The notes beneath the pieces are model-generated. The model worked only from the letters and a program-made list of their open reading frames with translations. It searched no databases and was not told the origin of the DNA. Below are positions 10,304 to 19,871 of a stretch of DNA of 64,000 bases, piece by piece; positions within the stretch are counted from its first letter, which is position 1; each line of letters starts with the position of its first letter. The translations under genes and the position numbers were made by a program. The DNA is from Sulfurovum indicum (GTDB lineage: Bacteria > Campylobacterota > Campylobacteria > Campylobacterales > Sulfurovaceae): NCBI RefSeq assembly GCF_014931715.1, contig NZ_CP063164.1, forward strand, positions 1,364,001 to 1,428,000, in the 5' to 3' direction.

Positions 10304-10543
10304 ATGAATAAAATAGCTCTATTATCGGTTTTTATACTCATCGTCAGTGTAAATGCAAAAGTGGATGGTGAGTACAAAAAGAGGGTTGGAGGCTGTTTGA
10401 TAGAAGGAACAGTATATGACTGTAATGCAGGCCAAGTCCATTGTGAAAAAGGAAAGTGCTGGGGTGACTGGGGACTAAACGGCAAAACCTACGGCAAATT
10501 TGTTAAAAGTGTAAAAAAAAGTGACAAAAAAGTGACACACTAG
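10304..10543 (+). CDS. Small secreted cysteine-containing protein
   Basis: The 79-residue product has a clear signal peptide (ALLSVFILIVSVNA, cut near residue 18). The mature part is about 60 residues, with four cysteines (GGCLIEG, YDCNAG, VHCEKGKCWG), tryptophans and a lysine-rich tail. In the oxidising periplasm these cysteines could form two disulfides. TATAAT at 10265-10270 and AAAGGA before the ATG support expression as a single gene. I do not recognise the family. It stands between the tRNA pair and the suf operon and no functional link is visible. Confidence 0.7.
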   Translation: MNKIALLSVFILIVSVNAKVDGEYKKRVGGCLIEGTVYDCNAGQVHCEKGKCWGDWGLNGKTYGKFVKSVKKSDKKVTH

Positions 10544-10650
10544 CGATATTGCACAACTCTGGAGAATCAGGAAAAAGAGATTTTCCAGACTTTCAATTCA
10601 AAACTTCTGCATGAATATCAACTATTTCTTTAAAACTTGATCCATATCAC

Positions 10651-10679
10651 TTGACCGCTGAACCTTTTTATGCTATAAA
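10651..10679 (+). promoter_or_regulatory. Sigma-70-type promoter of the suf operon
   Basis: TTGACC (10651-10656) and TATAAA (10674-10679) are separated by 17 bases, the ideal spacing. Transcription would start near 10687. This excludes the ATG at 10679 as the sufB start and supports the ATG at 10712. No IscR-like operator was recognised. Confidence 0.65.
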
Positions 10680-10711
10680 TGATACTAAATAACTCCGAAT
10701 TAGGAAAACCT

Positions 10712-12145
10712 ATGGCACAAGAAGAGATAAACAAAGCTGTCTCGGGTGAATACAAACTCGGTTTTGAGATCGATATCGAAACTGATGTAGTACCGCCCGG
10801 ACTCAATGAAGATACCATACGCTTCATCTCAAAGAAAAAAGAGGAACCCGAGTGGATGCTCGAACTTCGTCTCAAAGCTTTTGAGAAGTGGCAGAAAATG
10901 ACAGAGCCGCACTGGGGGCATCTCGAGTATGACCCTATAGACTATCAGTCCATCTCCTATTTTGCTGCACCCAAAAAGGGTCTGGAAAGTCTGGATGAAG
11001 TGGACCCCAAGATCCTTGAAGCCTACAAAAAGCTGGGGATCCCTCTCGAAGAGCAGAAACAGCTTGCAGGCGTTGCCGTTGATGCTGTTGTGGATTCTGT
11101 GTCGGTCAAAACAACCTACACTGAAGAGCTTAACAAACATGGCGTGATCTTCTGTTCTATTTCAGAAGCCATACGCGACTACCCTGAGCTTATCAAAAAA
11201 TATATGTTTTCTGTCGTCCCCATGACAGACAACTTCTTTGCCGCACTCAACTCTGCTGTCTTTACCGATGGAACATTCGTGTATATCCCAAAAGGAGTGC
11301 GCTGTCCAATGGAACTGAGCACCTACTTCCGGATAAATGCACTTAATACAGGGCAGTTCGAGCGTACGCTCATTGTAGCAGATGAGGGTTCTTATGTCAG
11401 CTACAATGAGGGATGTTCTGCTCCGACACGCGATGAACACCAGCTCCATGCTGCTGTAGTGGAACTGGTTGCAATGAAAGATGCTGAGATCAAATACTCT
11501 ACCATACAGAACTGGTACCCCGGTGATGAAGAGGGAAAAGGCGGGATCTACAACTTCGTAACCAAACGCGGGATATGTGCCGGAGAAAATTCAAAGATCT
11601 CATGGACACAGGTGGAGACAGGATCAGCCATTACCTGGAAATATCCAAGCTGTATCCTCAAAGGTGACAACTCTGTAGGAGAATTTTATTCAGTTGCTGT
11701 GACCACCCTGGCCCAGCAGGCTGATACAGGAACAAAGATGATCCATCTGGGCAAAAACACCAGTTCAACCATTATTTCAAAAGGGATCTCTGCGATGAAA
11801 GGGCAGAATACCTATAGAGGCTTGGTAAGGATAGGAGCAAAGGCTTCTGGTGCACGCAACTACTCGGAATGTGACTCCCTGCTGATCGGTGACAGATGTG
11901 GGGCCCATACTTTCCCTTATCTGGAGGTCAAGAATGCTGAAGGGCAGGTAGAACATGAAGCGACTACAAGCAAGATCAGCGATGAGCAGCTTTTCTACCT
12001 GAGACAGCGGGGGATCAACGAAGAGGATGCGGTCAGTATGATCGTACACGGCTTCTGTAAAGAGGTCTTCTCCCAACTCCCTATGGAGTACGCTGTAGAG
12101 GCAAAAGCATTATTGGAATTAACACTGGAAGGAAGCGTAGGATGA
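10712..12145 (+). CDS. sufB: Fe-S cluster scaffold protein SufB
   Basis: SufB is the scaffold subunit of the SufBC2D complex that builds Fe-S clusters in the cytoplasm. The roughly 477-residue length and the family core ([31 protein letters not shown], then [19 protein letters not shown]) are characteristic. Cys in EGCSAP and in SDRCGA-like LIGDRCG sit where the cluster-building residues are expected. I chose the ATG at 10712 (after AGGAAAA) over the one at 10679, which overlaps the promoter -10 box. It overlaps sufC by four bases. Confidence 0.95.
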   Translation: MAQEEINKAVSGEYKLGFEIDIETDVVPPGLNEDTIRFISKKKEEPEWMLELRLKAFEKWQKMTEPHWGHLEYDPIDYQSISYFAAPKKGLESLDEVDPKILEAYKKLGIPLEEQKQLAGVAVDAVVDSVSVKTTYTEELNKHGVIFCSISEAIRDYPELIKKYMFSVVPMTDNFFAALNSAVFTDGTFVYIPKGVRCPMELSTYFRINALNTGQFERTLIVADEGSYVSYNEGCSAPTRDEHQLHAAVVELVAMKDAEIKYSTIQNWYPGDEEGKGGIYNFVTKRGICAGENSKISWTQVETGSAITWKYPSCILKGDNSVGEFYSVAVTTLAQQADTGTKMIHLGKNTSSTIISKGISAMKGQNTYRGLVRIGAKASGARNYSECDSLLIGDRCGAHTFPYLEVKNAEGQVEHEATTSKISDEQLFYLRQRGINEEDAVSMIVHGFCKEVFSQLPMEYAVEAKALLELTLEGSVG

Positions 12146-12897
12146 AAACACTGGAAATAAAGAACATACATGCGAAGATCGGAGAAAAAGAGATTCTCAA
12201 GGGACTCAACCTGGAACTTGAACCGGGTAAAGTACATGCCATTATGGGGCCAAACGGTGCAGGAAAATCGACTCTCAGCAAAACGATTGTAGGACACTAT
12301 GATGTGGAAGTAACAGAGGGGGATATTCTCTATAAAGGCAAAAGTATTCTTGAGATGGAGCCTGAGGAAAGAGCACTTGAGGGGATATTCCTCAGTTTTC
12401 AACATCCTGTGGAGATTCCGGGAGTGAACAACGCCTATTTTCTCAGGACTGCACTGAATGCCAAGCGTAAACACGAAGGCAAAGAGGAGCTCAACGCTGC
12501 AGAATTCCTCAGAGAGATGAAAAAACATCTTGAAATGCTCGGAATGAAAGCCGATATGATCAGCCGTTCATTGAATGAAGGCTTCTCCGGTGGAGAGAAG
12601 AAACGCAACGAGATCCTGCAGATGCTCATCCTTGAACCGGAAGTGATCATTCTCGATGAGATCGACTCCGGTCTTGATATTGATGCACTCAGAGCAGTAA
12701 GTGAGGGGATCAATATGATGAAGGACGGTAAACGCTCATTCCTTGTCATTACCCACTACAGCCGTATTCTTGACTACATTGAACCTGACTATATCCATGT
12801 ACTCAAAGAGGGGCGTATTATCAAGACTGCCGGCCCTGAGCTGGTAGCAAAACTTGAAGAGGAAGGGTACGAAAGCATCATCGAGGAAGCACAATGA
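12142..12897 (+). CDS. sufC: Fe-S assembly ATPase SufC
   Basis: SufC is the ABC-type ATPase that drives conformational change of SufB-SufD during cluster assembly. Walker A is GPNGAGKST (about residue 36), the signature is [10 protein letters not shown] with Walker [17 protein letters not shown], and the SufC-typical [13 protein letters not shown] block is intact. Length is 251 residues. It overlaps sufB and sufD by ATGA-type junctions, so expression is translationally coupled. Confidence 0.97.
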   Translation: MKTLEIKNIHAKIGEKEILKGLNLELEPGKVHAIMGPNGAGKSTLSKTIVGHYDVEVTEGDILYKGKSILEMEPEERALEGIFLSFQHPVEIPGVNNAYFLRTALNAKRKHEGKEELNAAEFLREMKKHLEMLGMKADMISRSLNEGFSGGEKKRNEILQMLILEPEVIILDEIDSGLDIDALRAVSEGINMMKDGKRSFLVITHYSRILDYIEPDYIHVLKEGRIIKTAGPELVAKLEEEGYESIIEEAQ

Positions 12898-14087
12898 AAC
12901 TGAGTGAGCTCAAGAACCTAACCCTCACCCAGGCAGCAGCCTTCCTGGATGTCGACAGGCACTCCATGGCACTTGAACGTTTTGTGGGGCTGGGACTCCC
13001 CTCCAAGAAGAGTGAAGAGTACCGCTACTTCCATATTGAGAAGCTCCTGGAGGCAGAGTACCGAAGGCTCAGCTATGTACCCAGACCTGTCCAAGAAGCA
13101 GAGAAGGTCGTCATCGTTGACGGTATAGTAACACATGCACCCAAGGGTATGCGCATCTACTATGAGCAGTATGAAGCGATAGACAGTGAACACTTTGATC
13201 CTCTCTACTATTTGGGTCATCTGCTCTCTCCACATGTTATCAGGATCGATCTTGATGGCGATGCAGACATTGAGATAGAACACCACTACACCCAAAGCAA
13301 TGCACTTATCCATTACCGCATTGCCCTGCTCAACCAGGCAAACCGTCATGCAACGGTATTTGAGAGTTTTCATGAAGAAGAGATAAGCAATACCCTGGTA
13401 CTGTATGGTTATGATGTGCTCGTTGCACCGGACAGTACCCTGCGCATCCTGAAAAACCAGCATATGCACGGCAACCGTTATGCTATGGTTGCTTCACACA
13501 GAATACACCTTGAAGAGCGTGCCAATGCCGTCATTAAAAGCTTCGACCTTGGTGGTGACATGGGACTTCAGCTCATCAAAGTGGAACTGGAACGCTATGC
13601 ACATATCGATGCAGGGCATCTTCTCTATCTTAACGAGCATGCGCAGCGTGGTACAGTCTCCAAGATCATCCACCAGGGTGAGCACTCAATCTCTCATCAG
13701 GAAGCCAAAAACATTCTCGACGGTGATGCAAGAGGGATCTTCGATGCGCTCATCAAAGTTGAGCACACTGCCAAATATACCAAAGCATATCAGAACTCCA
13801 AGGCGATCCTGCTGCATGAAAAGGCCTATATGGTTGCAAAACCGCAGCTGGAGATCTATATCGATGAGTTGGAAGCATCTCATGGCTCCACCACCGGACA
13901 GCTGGATGAGAAACAGCTCTTCTACCTGCGTTCACGCGGTATAGAGTATATGGAAGCAAGAAAAATGCTCGTTATCGCTTTTGCCAACACACTTATTGAG
14001 CAGGTCAAGGACCACAGACATCAGGATATCATTAAAGCTTCTTTCGAAGAAACATTCTATGCTGCACAAGAGGCAGCTGACAGTTAA
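12894..14087 (+). CDS. sufD: Fe-S assembly protein SufD
   Basis: SufD is the SufB paralogue that completes the SufBC2D scaffold and helps acquire iron. The 397-residue protein has a divergent N-terminus and the conserved C-terminal part: RGIFDALIKVEHTAKYTKAYQ, SKAILLHEKAYMVAKPQLEIY, then HGSTTGQLDEKQLFYLRSRGI. The histidine in EASHGST is the residue implicated in cluster assembly. It overlaps sufC by four bases and is followed by sufE after 33 bases that include short CAGTTAACAGT-like repeats. Confidence 0.94.
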   Translation: MKLSELKNLTLTQAAAFLDVDRHSMALERFVGLGLPSKKSEEYRYFHIEKLLEAEYRRLSYVPRPVQEAEKVVIVDGIVTHAPKGMRIYYEQYEAIDSEHFDPLYYLGHLLSPHVIRIDLDGDADIEIEHHYTQSNALIHYRIALLNQANRHATVFESFHEEEISNTLVLYGYDVLVAPDSTLRILKNQHMHGNRYAMVASHRIHLEERANAVIKSFDLGGDMGLQLIKVELERYAHIDAGHLLYLNEHAQRGTVSKIIHQGEHSISHQEAKNILDGDARGIFDALIKVEHTAKYTKAYQNSKAILLHEKAYMVAKPQLEIYIDELEASHGSTTGQLDEKQLFYLRSRGIEYMEARKMLVIAFANTLIEQVKDHRHQDIIKASFEETFYAAQEAADS

Positions 14088-14120
14088 CAGTAACAGAAAT
14101 TAGTAGAGAAGGACAATACC

Positions 14121-14540
14121 ATGACCATGGAAGAAACTCTGGCACAATACAAGGAAGATTTTGAACTCTTTCCAAGCGACAATGACAAGATAGAGTATAT
14201 CTTTGACCTTGGGAAAAAGCATACCGAACTGCCCCCTGAGGAAAAGAATGATGAAACTTTCGTAGAGGGGTGTTCCTCTGCAGCATGGCTGGTGGGTGAA
14301 TGTAAAGATGGCAAGCTCATCCTCAGGGGGGAAGGAACCTCAGAGATGGCAAAAGGGATGATGACACTTTTGTTGGATATCTTTTCAAACCGTACTCCTG
14401 ACGAGATACTCAGTTTCGATCCGATGAAACTGCACGATATGGGTGTAGTCGAACTCCTCTCTCCTGTACGTCAGCAAAGCCTGGAAGCTTTCATCAAGAA
14501 GGTCTACGGGTATGCTCAGAAGTGCAAGGAAGAAGGATAA
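14121..14540 (+). CDS. sufE: Sulfur acceptor protein SufE
   Basis: SufE takes persulfide sulfur from a cysteine desulfurase and hands it to SufB. The 139-residue length and the active-site cysteine in VEGCSSAAWL match the family. It starts at the ATG seven bases after AAGGA. Its natural partner SufS (the desulfurase) is not next to it nor anywhere in this window, so sulfur must come from a desulfurase encoded elsewhere. Confidence 0.92.
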   Translation: MTMEETLAQYKEDFELFPSDNDKIEYIFDLGKKHTELPPEEKNDETFVEGCSSAAWLVGECKDGKLILRGEGTSEMAKGMMTLLLDIFSNRTPDEILSFDPMKLHDMGVVELLSPVRQQSLEAFIKKVYGYAQKCKEEG

Positions 14541-14550
14541 AGGAGAAAAG

Positions 14551-15030
14551 ATGAAAGATCCTAATGACATACAATATGATGATATCCCCTCAACTGCCGA
14601 AGAGTTGGCGGCATGGGAAGCAAAATTCGGTAACAGTGCAGTTGGCGGTGTAGACAACCGTTTTGATGCAACCGAGGATAAGTGTTTTAAACCCGAAGGG
14701 GCTGAAGCAGATGAGAGCATGGTTCCCAAGGTCATTGAACAACTCTCGACCATTTATGACCCGGAACTGCCTGTAGATATTTACAATCTGGGACTCATCT
14801 ATGATATAGACTGTTGGAAAAACCCGACAACCGGGCTCACAGAATGTAAAATAACCATGACCCTTACTTCAGCCACCTGCTCCATGTCCGAAGTGATCGT
14901 TGACCTGGTACGTTCCATTCCCAAACGTATGGAAGGACTTGAGTGCCTGGATGTTGAACTGGTCTTTGATCCGCCATGGAGTCAGGACAAGATGAGTGAT
15001 GAAGCCAAACTGGCAATGGGAATGCTCTAA
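14551..15030 (+). CDS. SufT-like DUF59/MIP18 family protein
   Basis: DUF59 proteins assist Fe-S cluster assembly or delivery and often close suf operons (SufT). The 159-residue product has an acidic N-terminal extension, then IYDPELPVDIYNLGLIYDI and ITMTLTSATCSMSEVIVDL, the two family blocks. The second normally reads TxxxCP; here the cysteine is followed by Ser, a small deviation. The ATG at 14551 follows AAGGAGAAAAG, so I reject the longer frame from 14512. It ends the suf operon. Confidence 0.88.
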   Translation: MKDPNDIQYDDIPSTAEELAAWEAKFGNSAVGGVDNRFDATEDKCFKPEGAEADESMVPKVIEQLSTIYDPELPVDIYNLGLIYDIDCWKNPTTGLTECKITMTLTSATCSMSEVIVDLVRSIPKRMEGLECLDVELVFDPPWSQDKMSDEAKLAMGML

Positions 15031-15074
15031 TCCGCAGAAAAGGAAACCTGCACACACTCTTTAACTACTTTTGT

Positions 15075-15117
15075 TATAATCCCTCCAAGAAAACCCGGAT
15101 CAGGCAGCAGAACTGCC
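15075..15117 (+). promoter_or_regulatory. Putative ubiX promoter and leader hairpin
   Basis: TATAAT at 15075-15080 lies 69 bases before ubiX. The leader contains a small perfect hairpin, GGCAG (15103-15107) with CTGCC (15113-15117), flanked by two direct copies of CCGGAT. No terminator-like T run follows, so I do not call attenuation. Confidence 0.45.
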
Positions 15118-15148
15118 GTCTCTTCCGGATTAAAGATAAAGGCAGAAG

Positions 15149-15670
15149 ATGAAGTTGGTCGTAGCCATTACCGGAGCCAGCGGAGTACAGCTGGGTAAGA
15201 AGTTTGTAGATTACCTGCCATCAGATGTTGAGGCACATGTGATAGTCTCAGACAACGCTGTGACCGTCGATTTTTTTGAGAACAAAAATGTAACACTGCA
15301 CAATTGCGAAAATATTGCCGCCTCCGTCTCAAGCGGTTCTTTCAGAGTCGATGCCACCGCCATCATCCCCTGCTCCATGAACACTCTTGCCAAGATCGCC
15401 TGCGGTATCAGTGACAATCTCCCTACCAGAGTTGCTGCAGTAGCACTCAAAGAGCAGAAAAAACTGCTGCTTGCCCCAAGAGAGCTGCCCCTCTCCGCCA
15501 TTGCACTGGAGAACATGCATAAACTCGCCTCTCTGGGTGTCATTGTCGCCCCACCGGTCATAGGTTACTACTCTGAACAACAGACTCTCGAGGATATGGA
15601 AAAATTCATCATAGGCAAGTGGTATGATGTACTGGGGATACCCAATGACCTTTACAATCGTTGGGAGTGA
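15149..15670 (+). CDS. ubiX: Flavin prenyltransferase UbiX family
   Basis: UbiX joins dimethylallyl phosphate to FMN, making the prenylated flavin cofactor used by UbiD-type decarboxylases. The 173-residue flavoprotein has the N-terminal ITGASGVQLGKKF, the serine-rich IIPCSMNTLAKIACGISDNL and LAPRELPLSAIALENM, all family signatures. ubiD is not in the window. Its own promoter precedes it. A 177-base gap separates it from coaD. Confidence 0.93.
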   Translation: MKLVVAITGASGVQLGKKFVDYLPSDVEAHVIVSDNAVTVDFFENKNVTLHNCENIAASVSSGSFRVDATAIIPCSMNTLAKIACGISDNLPTRVAAVALKEQKKLLLAPRELPLSAIALENMHKLASLGVIVAPPVIGYYSEQQTLEDMEKFIIGKWYDVLGIPNDLYNRWE

Positions 15671-15847
15671 GAAATTAAGAGTAAGGAGTGAGGAGTTATG
15701 GTATGCTTTCTCTCAGAAAGCTTTTATTATGTTAGAGGAACTAATGACATATCATCTATTCAATAAAAGCATTGCACCGCAATGTTTACCAACACTATCA
15801 ACTCTTAACTGTCAACTATCAACTACAGACCTCACCGGGGTACTCCT
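15671..15847. other. Spacer with short purine-rich repeats
   Basis: The ubiX-coaD gap has no gene. It contains imperfect heptamer-like repeats (TTAAGAGTAAGGAGTGAGGAG) at its left and the roughly complementary CAACTATCAACTCTTAACTG type at its right, which could pair loosely. Shorter similar strings occur before hisS (near 16917) and sufE. This looks like simple repetitive spacer; no function is claimed. Confidence 0.4.
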
Positions 15848-16324
15848 ATGAGAACAGCGATCTACCCCGGCACTTTCGATCCTATTACCAACGGCCACCT
15901 CGATATCATTAAGCGTGCCTGTCATATGTTCGACCGTATTATTGTGGCAGTTGCGGCATCTGAGTCTAAAAAACCGATGTTTACTCTCGAACAGCGTATC
16001 CAGATGGTACAGGCGGCCACTGCAGATTTCCCAAAGATCGAAGTGATCGGCTTTGACAAACTGCTTGTCGACCTTGCAAGTGATCTTAATGCCAATATTG
16101 TCGTACGGGGACTCAGAGCAGTCAGTGACTTTGAATATGAACTGCAGATGGGATATGCCAATGCCTCACTCAAATCCGATCTTGAGACCATTTATCTCAT
16201 GCCAAGTCTCAACCATGCTTTTGTAAGCTCCTCTGTCGTACGTGCCATACTGGCATATGACGGAAAGATTGATCACCTTGTTGCTCCGGAAGTACACCGT
16301 ATCATCAGGGAGATAGGTACATAA
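15848..16324 (+). CDS. coaD: Phosphopantetheine adenylyltransferase
   Basis: CoaD transfers AMP to 4'-phosphopantetheine, the penultimate step of coenzyme A synthesis. The 158-residue protein shows YPGTFDPITNGHLDII (nucleotidyltransferase T/HxGH signature), RGLRAVSDFEYE, and SSSVVRAI near the C-terminus. Its TAA shares a base with the ATG of tmk, so the two are translationally coupled. Confidence 0.96.
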   Translation: MRTAIYPGTFDPITNGHLDIIKRACHMFDRIIVAVAASESKKPMFTLEQRIQMVQAATADFPKIEVIGFDKLLVDLASDLNANIVVRGLRAVSDFEYELQMGYANASLKSDLETIYLMPSLNHAFVSSSVVRAILAYDGKIDHLVAPEVHRIIREIGT

Positions 16325-16899
16325 TGTATATACTTTTTGAAGGTATTGACACCTGCGGAAAAAGCACGCAGATCGAACTGCTTAAAAAGACCCACCCGGA
16401 GATCATCACCACGCATGAACCGGGAGGCACATCTTTTGGCAAAAAAGCCAGAGAGATACTTCTGAATGACTCACTCCGGTCCAAGAGAGCCGAGCTTCTT
16501 CTTTTTCTGGCTGACAGAGCAGAACACTATGAGGAGATAGTGGAACCGAACAGATACAGTATGGTTATTTCTGACAGGGGGTTCATCTCCGGTATAGGAT
16601 ATGCACTTGCCAACGGAGACTTTGACTTTGATGAACTTGTGGCATTGAACAGGTTTGCGCTCAAGGGGCATTTCCCTGACCGTATCATACTTTTTATCAC
16701 CAATATGGAAACCTTGCAGGAACGCACCTCCCAAAAAAGCCTTGACGGTATAGAACTGCGTGGACTTGAGTACCTGCTTCAGGTACAGGAACATATGAAA
16801 GAGAGTATACTCAGACTTGATATCCCGCATCTCTTCATCGATGCAACAGAGAGCATTGAAAGTATTCATCAATCCATTCTTACCTACTTGAAGGTATAA
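16324..16899 (+). CDS. tmk: Thymidylate kinase
   Basis: Tmk phosphorylates dTMP to dTDP for DNA synthesis. The 191-residue protein has the P loop FEGIDTCGKSTQ at its start, the THEPGGTSFGKKARE dTMP-binding segment and the DRGFISGIGYA (DR-type) motif. Its start overlaps the coaD stop. hisS follows after 162 bases. Confidence 0.95.
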   Translation: MYILFEGIDTCGKSTQIELLKKTHPEIITTHEPGGTSFGKKAREILLNDSLRSKRAELLLFLADRAEHYEEIVEPNRYSMVISDRGFISGIGYALANGDFDFDELVALNRFALKGHFPDRIILFITNMETLQERTSQKSLDGIELRGLEYLLQVQEHMKESILRLDIPHLFIDATESIESIHQSILTYLKV

Positions 16900-17061
16900 T
16901 TCCAACTTTAGTGAAGCGTGAGAAGTAAGAAACTCCGGTATACGGTGCAGCAGCTCCGTTTTAATAAACCCGAAACAGGCATTAGGGATCACTGGTCTTT
17001 TAGTGATGTCCGGCAACTCCGATGCAAAATCCGGGATAAACATTTTCTGTAAGGAAACACA

Positions 17062-18285
17062 ATGATCAAACCTCTACGCGGTATGAAGGACCTCACTTTT
17101 GAGGAGGCAGAACGTTTTAACTATATTGTCGACACTGCTTCAAAAGTAGCAAAGCATTACGGATACAGCTACATTGAAACACCGATCCTTGAGGAGACGG
17201 CACTCTTCAAACGTTCGGTAGGAGAAAGTTCCGATATCGTAGGAAAAGAGATGTATCAGTTCGAAGACAAAGGAGGCAATGATGTCTGTATGCGTCCGGA
17301 AGGTACTGCCGGCGTTGTACGTGCTTTTATCTCTGCCAAACTCGACCGTCAGCCTGTCAAACAGAAATTCTACTACTACGGACCGATGTTCCGTTATGAA
17401 AGACCCCAAAAAGGAAGACTCAGAGAGTTCCACCAGTTTGGATGTGAAAGCTTTGGTGAGGCTTCGGTCTATGAGGATTTTACCATTATCACAATGATCG
17501 CCCGTATCTTCAAGGAACTTGGCATAGGTTTTGATCTTCAGATCAACTCACTAGGGTGTAAAATCTGTATGCCTAAATACAAAGAAAATCTTGTAAGTTC
17601 TCTAAAAGATATCAAAGAACAGCTTTGCGAAGACTGTAACCGCCGTATCAGTACCAATCCCATAAGGGTGCTTGACTGCAAAAATGACAAGTGCCAGGTA
17701 GTTTTGACTGATTCACCAAAACTTATCGATTACCTTTGTGAAGAGTGTGACCCGGACTTCAAGCGACTTACAGAGCTGCTGGACAAAGCCGGTATCAGCT
17801 ATGAAGTGAACAGCAACCTGGTAAGAGGATTGGACTACTATGGGAAAACAGCCTTTGAATTCGTCAGCAACGAGATCGGGGCGCAGTCTGCCATCGCCGG
17901 TGGTGGACGCTATGACAGACTCGTTGAGTTTCTTGACGGCAAACCGACCCCGGCAGTAGGATTTGCCATAGGGATTGAACGTATTATGGAACTTGTGAAG
18001 ATGCCTGAGAAACAGAAAGAGGGCTATTATATGGGAGCTATGGTACCGGAAGCTGTAGAAAAGGTTATTATGCTTGCAAATAAGAGACGCGGAAGCGACA
18101 AAGTGACTGTAGAATACACATCAAAAGGCTTTAAAAGCCATATGAAGGGTGCCGACAAGGCTAATGTCCGTTACGCTCTTCTCATTGGTGAAGATGAACT
18201 GGCAAACGACACTGTATGGCTGAAAGACCTGGAGAGCAAAGAGGAAAGAACCATCTCTTTGGAACTGTTTGAGGAAGAGCTGTAG
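17062..18285 (+). CDS. hisS: Histidyl-tRNA synthetase
   Basis: HisS charges tRNA-His. The 407-residue class II synthetase has motif 2 (FYYYGPMFRYERPQKGRLREF...QFGCE), the histidine-specific VRGLDYYGKTAFE and AIAGGGRYDRL, motif 3 VGFAIGIERIM and a C-terminal anticodon-binding domain. AAGGAAA precedes the ATG. It may be read through from coaD-tmk. The 3' end faces the Mla-like operon across 81 bases that contain a weak GCAGG/CCTGC hairpin without a T run. Confidence 0.97.
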   Translation: MIKPLRGMKDLTFEEAERFNYIVDTASKVAKHYGYSYIETPILEETALFKRSVGESSDIVGKEMYQFEDKGGNDVCMRPEGTAGVVRAFISAKLDRQPVKQKFYYYGPMFRYERPQKGRLREFHQFGCESFGEASVYEDFTIITMIARIFKELGIGFDLQINSLGCKICMPKYKENLVSSLKDIKEQLCEDCNRRISTNPIRVLDCKNDKCQVVLTDSPKLIDYLCEECDPDFKRLTELLDKAGISYEVNSNLVRGLDYYGKTAFEFVSNEIGAQSAIAGGGRYDRLVEFLDGKPTPAVGFAIGIERIMELVKMPEKQKEGYYMGAMVPEAVEKVIMLANKRRGSDKVTVEYTSKGFKSHMKGADKANVRYALLIGEDELANDTVWLKDLESKEERTISLELFEEEL

Positions 18286-18366
18286 ACTTGCCTTCAAGAG
18301 TACCTTTTATACACTTTGTCAGCAGGTAGATACCATGGCTATACTCCTGCATAGTATTAACCCGGA

Positions 18367-18954
18367 TTAACGGGAGAGCCATACTACCAGGTCTTTGGTC
18401 AACTTGGCCATCGCTCTGTTCGTAGCCTTCACATACCCCTCGGCATTCACTGTCGGTGTATCTTCTCTATAACTGAACCGCGTCGTTTTTATGAGATTTC
18501 CGGTATCAGAGTTGATCAGGCTGAACTCTATGGATACGACAGCATAAGAGTCCTCACCGCGTATATGATGGGAGAGATCGTAGATCATGCTTTCCAAACG
18601 CAGATCCTCACCGGCAGTGGAAGCATAAGGAAGTACTGCTTTAAAGAGTCTGCTCTCATGCAATGCCTCAATCACACTTCCCTGCACCAGTTTCTCCAGA
18701 GAGTTCGACCACTCTGAGTTCTGATAGACTCCATGGTCACTGCTGCTGTAGGAGAAGCGCATCTTATCTGTGATCTTCTCTTTAAGTGTCTGGGGGAAAG
18801 AGACCTTTAGCACTTTTGTACGGTATTTGTTTGTTGATACCACAGGGACTTTCCCTGCATCCAGTGTATAGATTTTTATTGGTGCCGCCTCTTTCATCGC
18901 ACAGCCGCTTAAAAGCAAAAGCACTGCGATCATTCCTGCATATTTCATTTTCAT
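18367..18954 (-). CDS. ABC-type transport auxiliary lipoprotein (PqiC/MlaC-position)
   Basis: The N-terminus carries a lipoprotein signal with lipobox LLSGC, so the 195-residue product should be anchored in the outer or inner membrane facing the periplasm. The body (IYTLDAGKVPVVS, then FKAVLPYAS, VSIEFSLINSDTG) fits the ABC_trans_aux family that accompanies Mla/MCE lipid transporters. It is the last gene of the mlaE-mlaF-mlaD-lipoprotein operon, five bases after mlaD. Confidence 0.82.
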   Translation of the reverse strand: MKMKYAGMIAVLLLLSGCAMKEAAPIKIYTLDAGKVPVVSTNKYRTKVLKVSFPQTLKEKITDKMRFSYSSSDHGVYQNSEWSNSLEKLVQGSVIEALHESRLFKAVLPYASTAGEDLRLESMIYDLSHHIRGEDSYAVVSIEFSLINSDTGNLIKTTRFSYREDTPTVNAEGYVKATNRAMAKLTKDLVVWLSR

Positions 18955-18959
18955 CTCTT

Positions 18960-19871
18960 CTACTCTCCCGGACCACGTCTTCTTTTTCGCGATTTAAACA
19001 AGATGTCGCTTGGACTCTCCTTGAACTCTTTTGCCAATGCATTGACCTGCTCGGAGAGGATCTCCATATCAACCAGTAATGGCTCAAAGATCTTTTTGAT
19101 ATCATAATCTCCACGGTCAAGGCTCTTCTCTACTTTAAGGGTCATACGATTGAAGTTCTGTGTGGTCTCCCTTAGTTTTTTCACTGCAGGTATCGTTTCA
19201 TCACCCAACTCGGTAAAGACCTGGGTAATGGCATCAACATCATTATTGAGATTCTCCACTGCGGTTTTAAATGCAACTACAGTACTGTTTGTTTCATCAA
19301 GCAGCAAGGATCCTTTGGCACTCAGAACTTCGGTATTCTTAAGTATTCTGCCGAACGTTTCAATATTTTCATCACTTAAAAGCTTGTCCGTTTGTTCAAG
19401 CAGGTGGACAAGACGTACAGTAAGCGTTCCGATATCCTTTTTTGTTGCATCAAACCAGGAGGATGAGGATTTGATCACCGGAATATACTCTTCAGTCGGT
19501 TTAAGGGTTTTGGCTTCATTACTGCCCCCCTCTATCTCTATATTAAGCAGTCCCGTCACTCCGACGAGTGACGTATGTGCTATCATATCTTCTTTAATGG
19601 GAATACCCTGTTTGATACTCAGAAGGATCTCTACACGTTCTACATGCTCAGGATCGATACGTATCTCTTTGACACGTCCTATATCGACACCTCTAAGTTT
19701 GACTACAGAATCTTTGGAGAGTCCCGCAACCGATTCATACATATAGATCTTGTAGAGATCATATTTTTGCTGCAGACCATACTTGGCAAGCCAAAATGAG
19801 AAACCGACCAGTCCGATGCCGAACAGGAGTACAAACAACCCCACAACGGTATAGTTGACTCTACTGTACAT
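18960..19871 (-). CDS. mlaD: MCE/MlaD family lipid-binding protein
   Basis: MlaD proteins form a periplasmic ring that carries phospholipid to or from the inner-membrane permease. The 303-residue protein has one N-terminal membrane helix (VGLFVLLFGIGLVGFSFWLA) and an MCE domain (about 38-115: GLSKDSVVKLRGVDIGRVKEIRID). A long helical C-terminal region (to 300) ends in a basic tail. It overlaps mlaF by 11 bases, consistent with coupled translation. Confidence 0.9.
   Translation of the reverse strand: MYSRVNYTVVGLFVLLFGIGLVGFSFWLAKYGLQQKYDLYKIYMYESVAGLSKDSVVKLRGVDIGRVKEIRIDPEHVERVEILLSIKQGIPIKEDMIAHTSLVGVTGLLNIEIEGGSNEAKTLKPTEEYIPVIKSSSSWFDATKKDIGTLTVRLVHLLEQTDKLLSDENIETFGRILKNTEVLSAKGSLLLDETNSTVVAFKTAVENLNNDVDAITQVFTELGDETIPAVKKLRETTQNFNRMTLKVEKSLDRGDYDIKKIFEPLLVDMEILSEQVNALAKEFKESPSDILFKSRKRRRGPGE

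Noticed and set aside
18310-18350. Hairpin between hisS and the lipoprotein gene
   Set aside because: Only five paired bases at the base of the stem and no T run.
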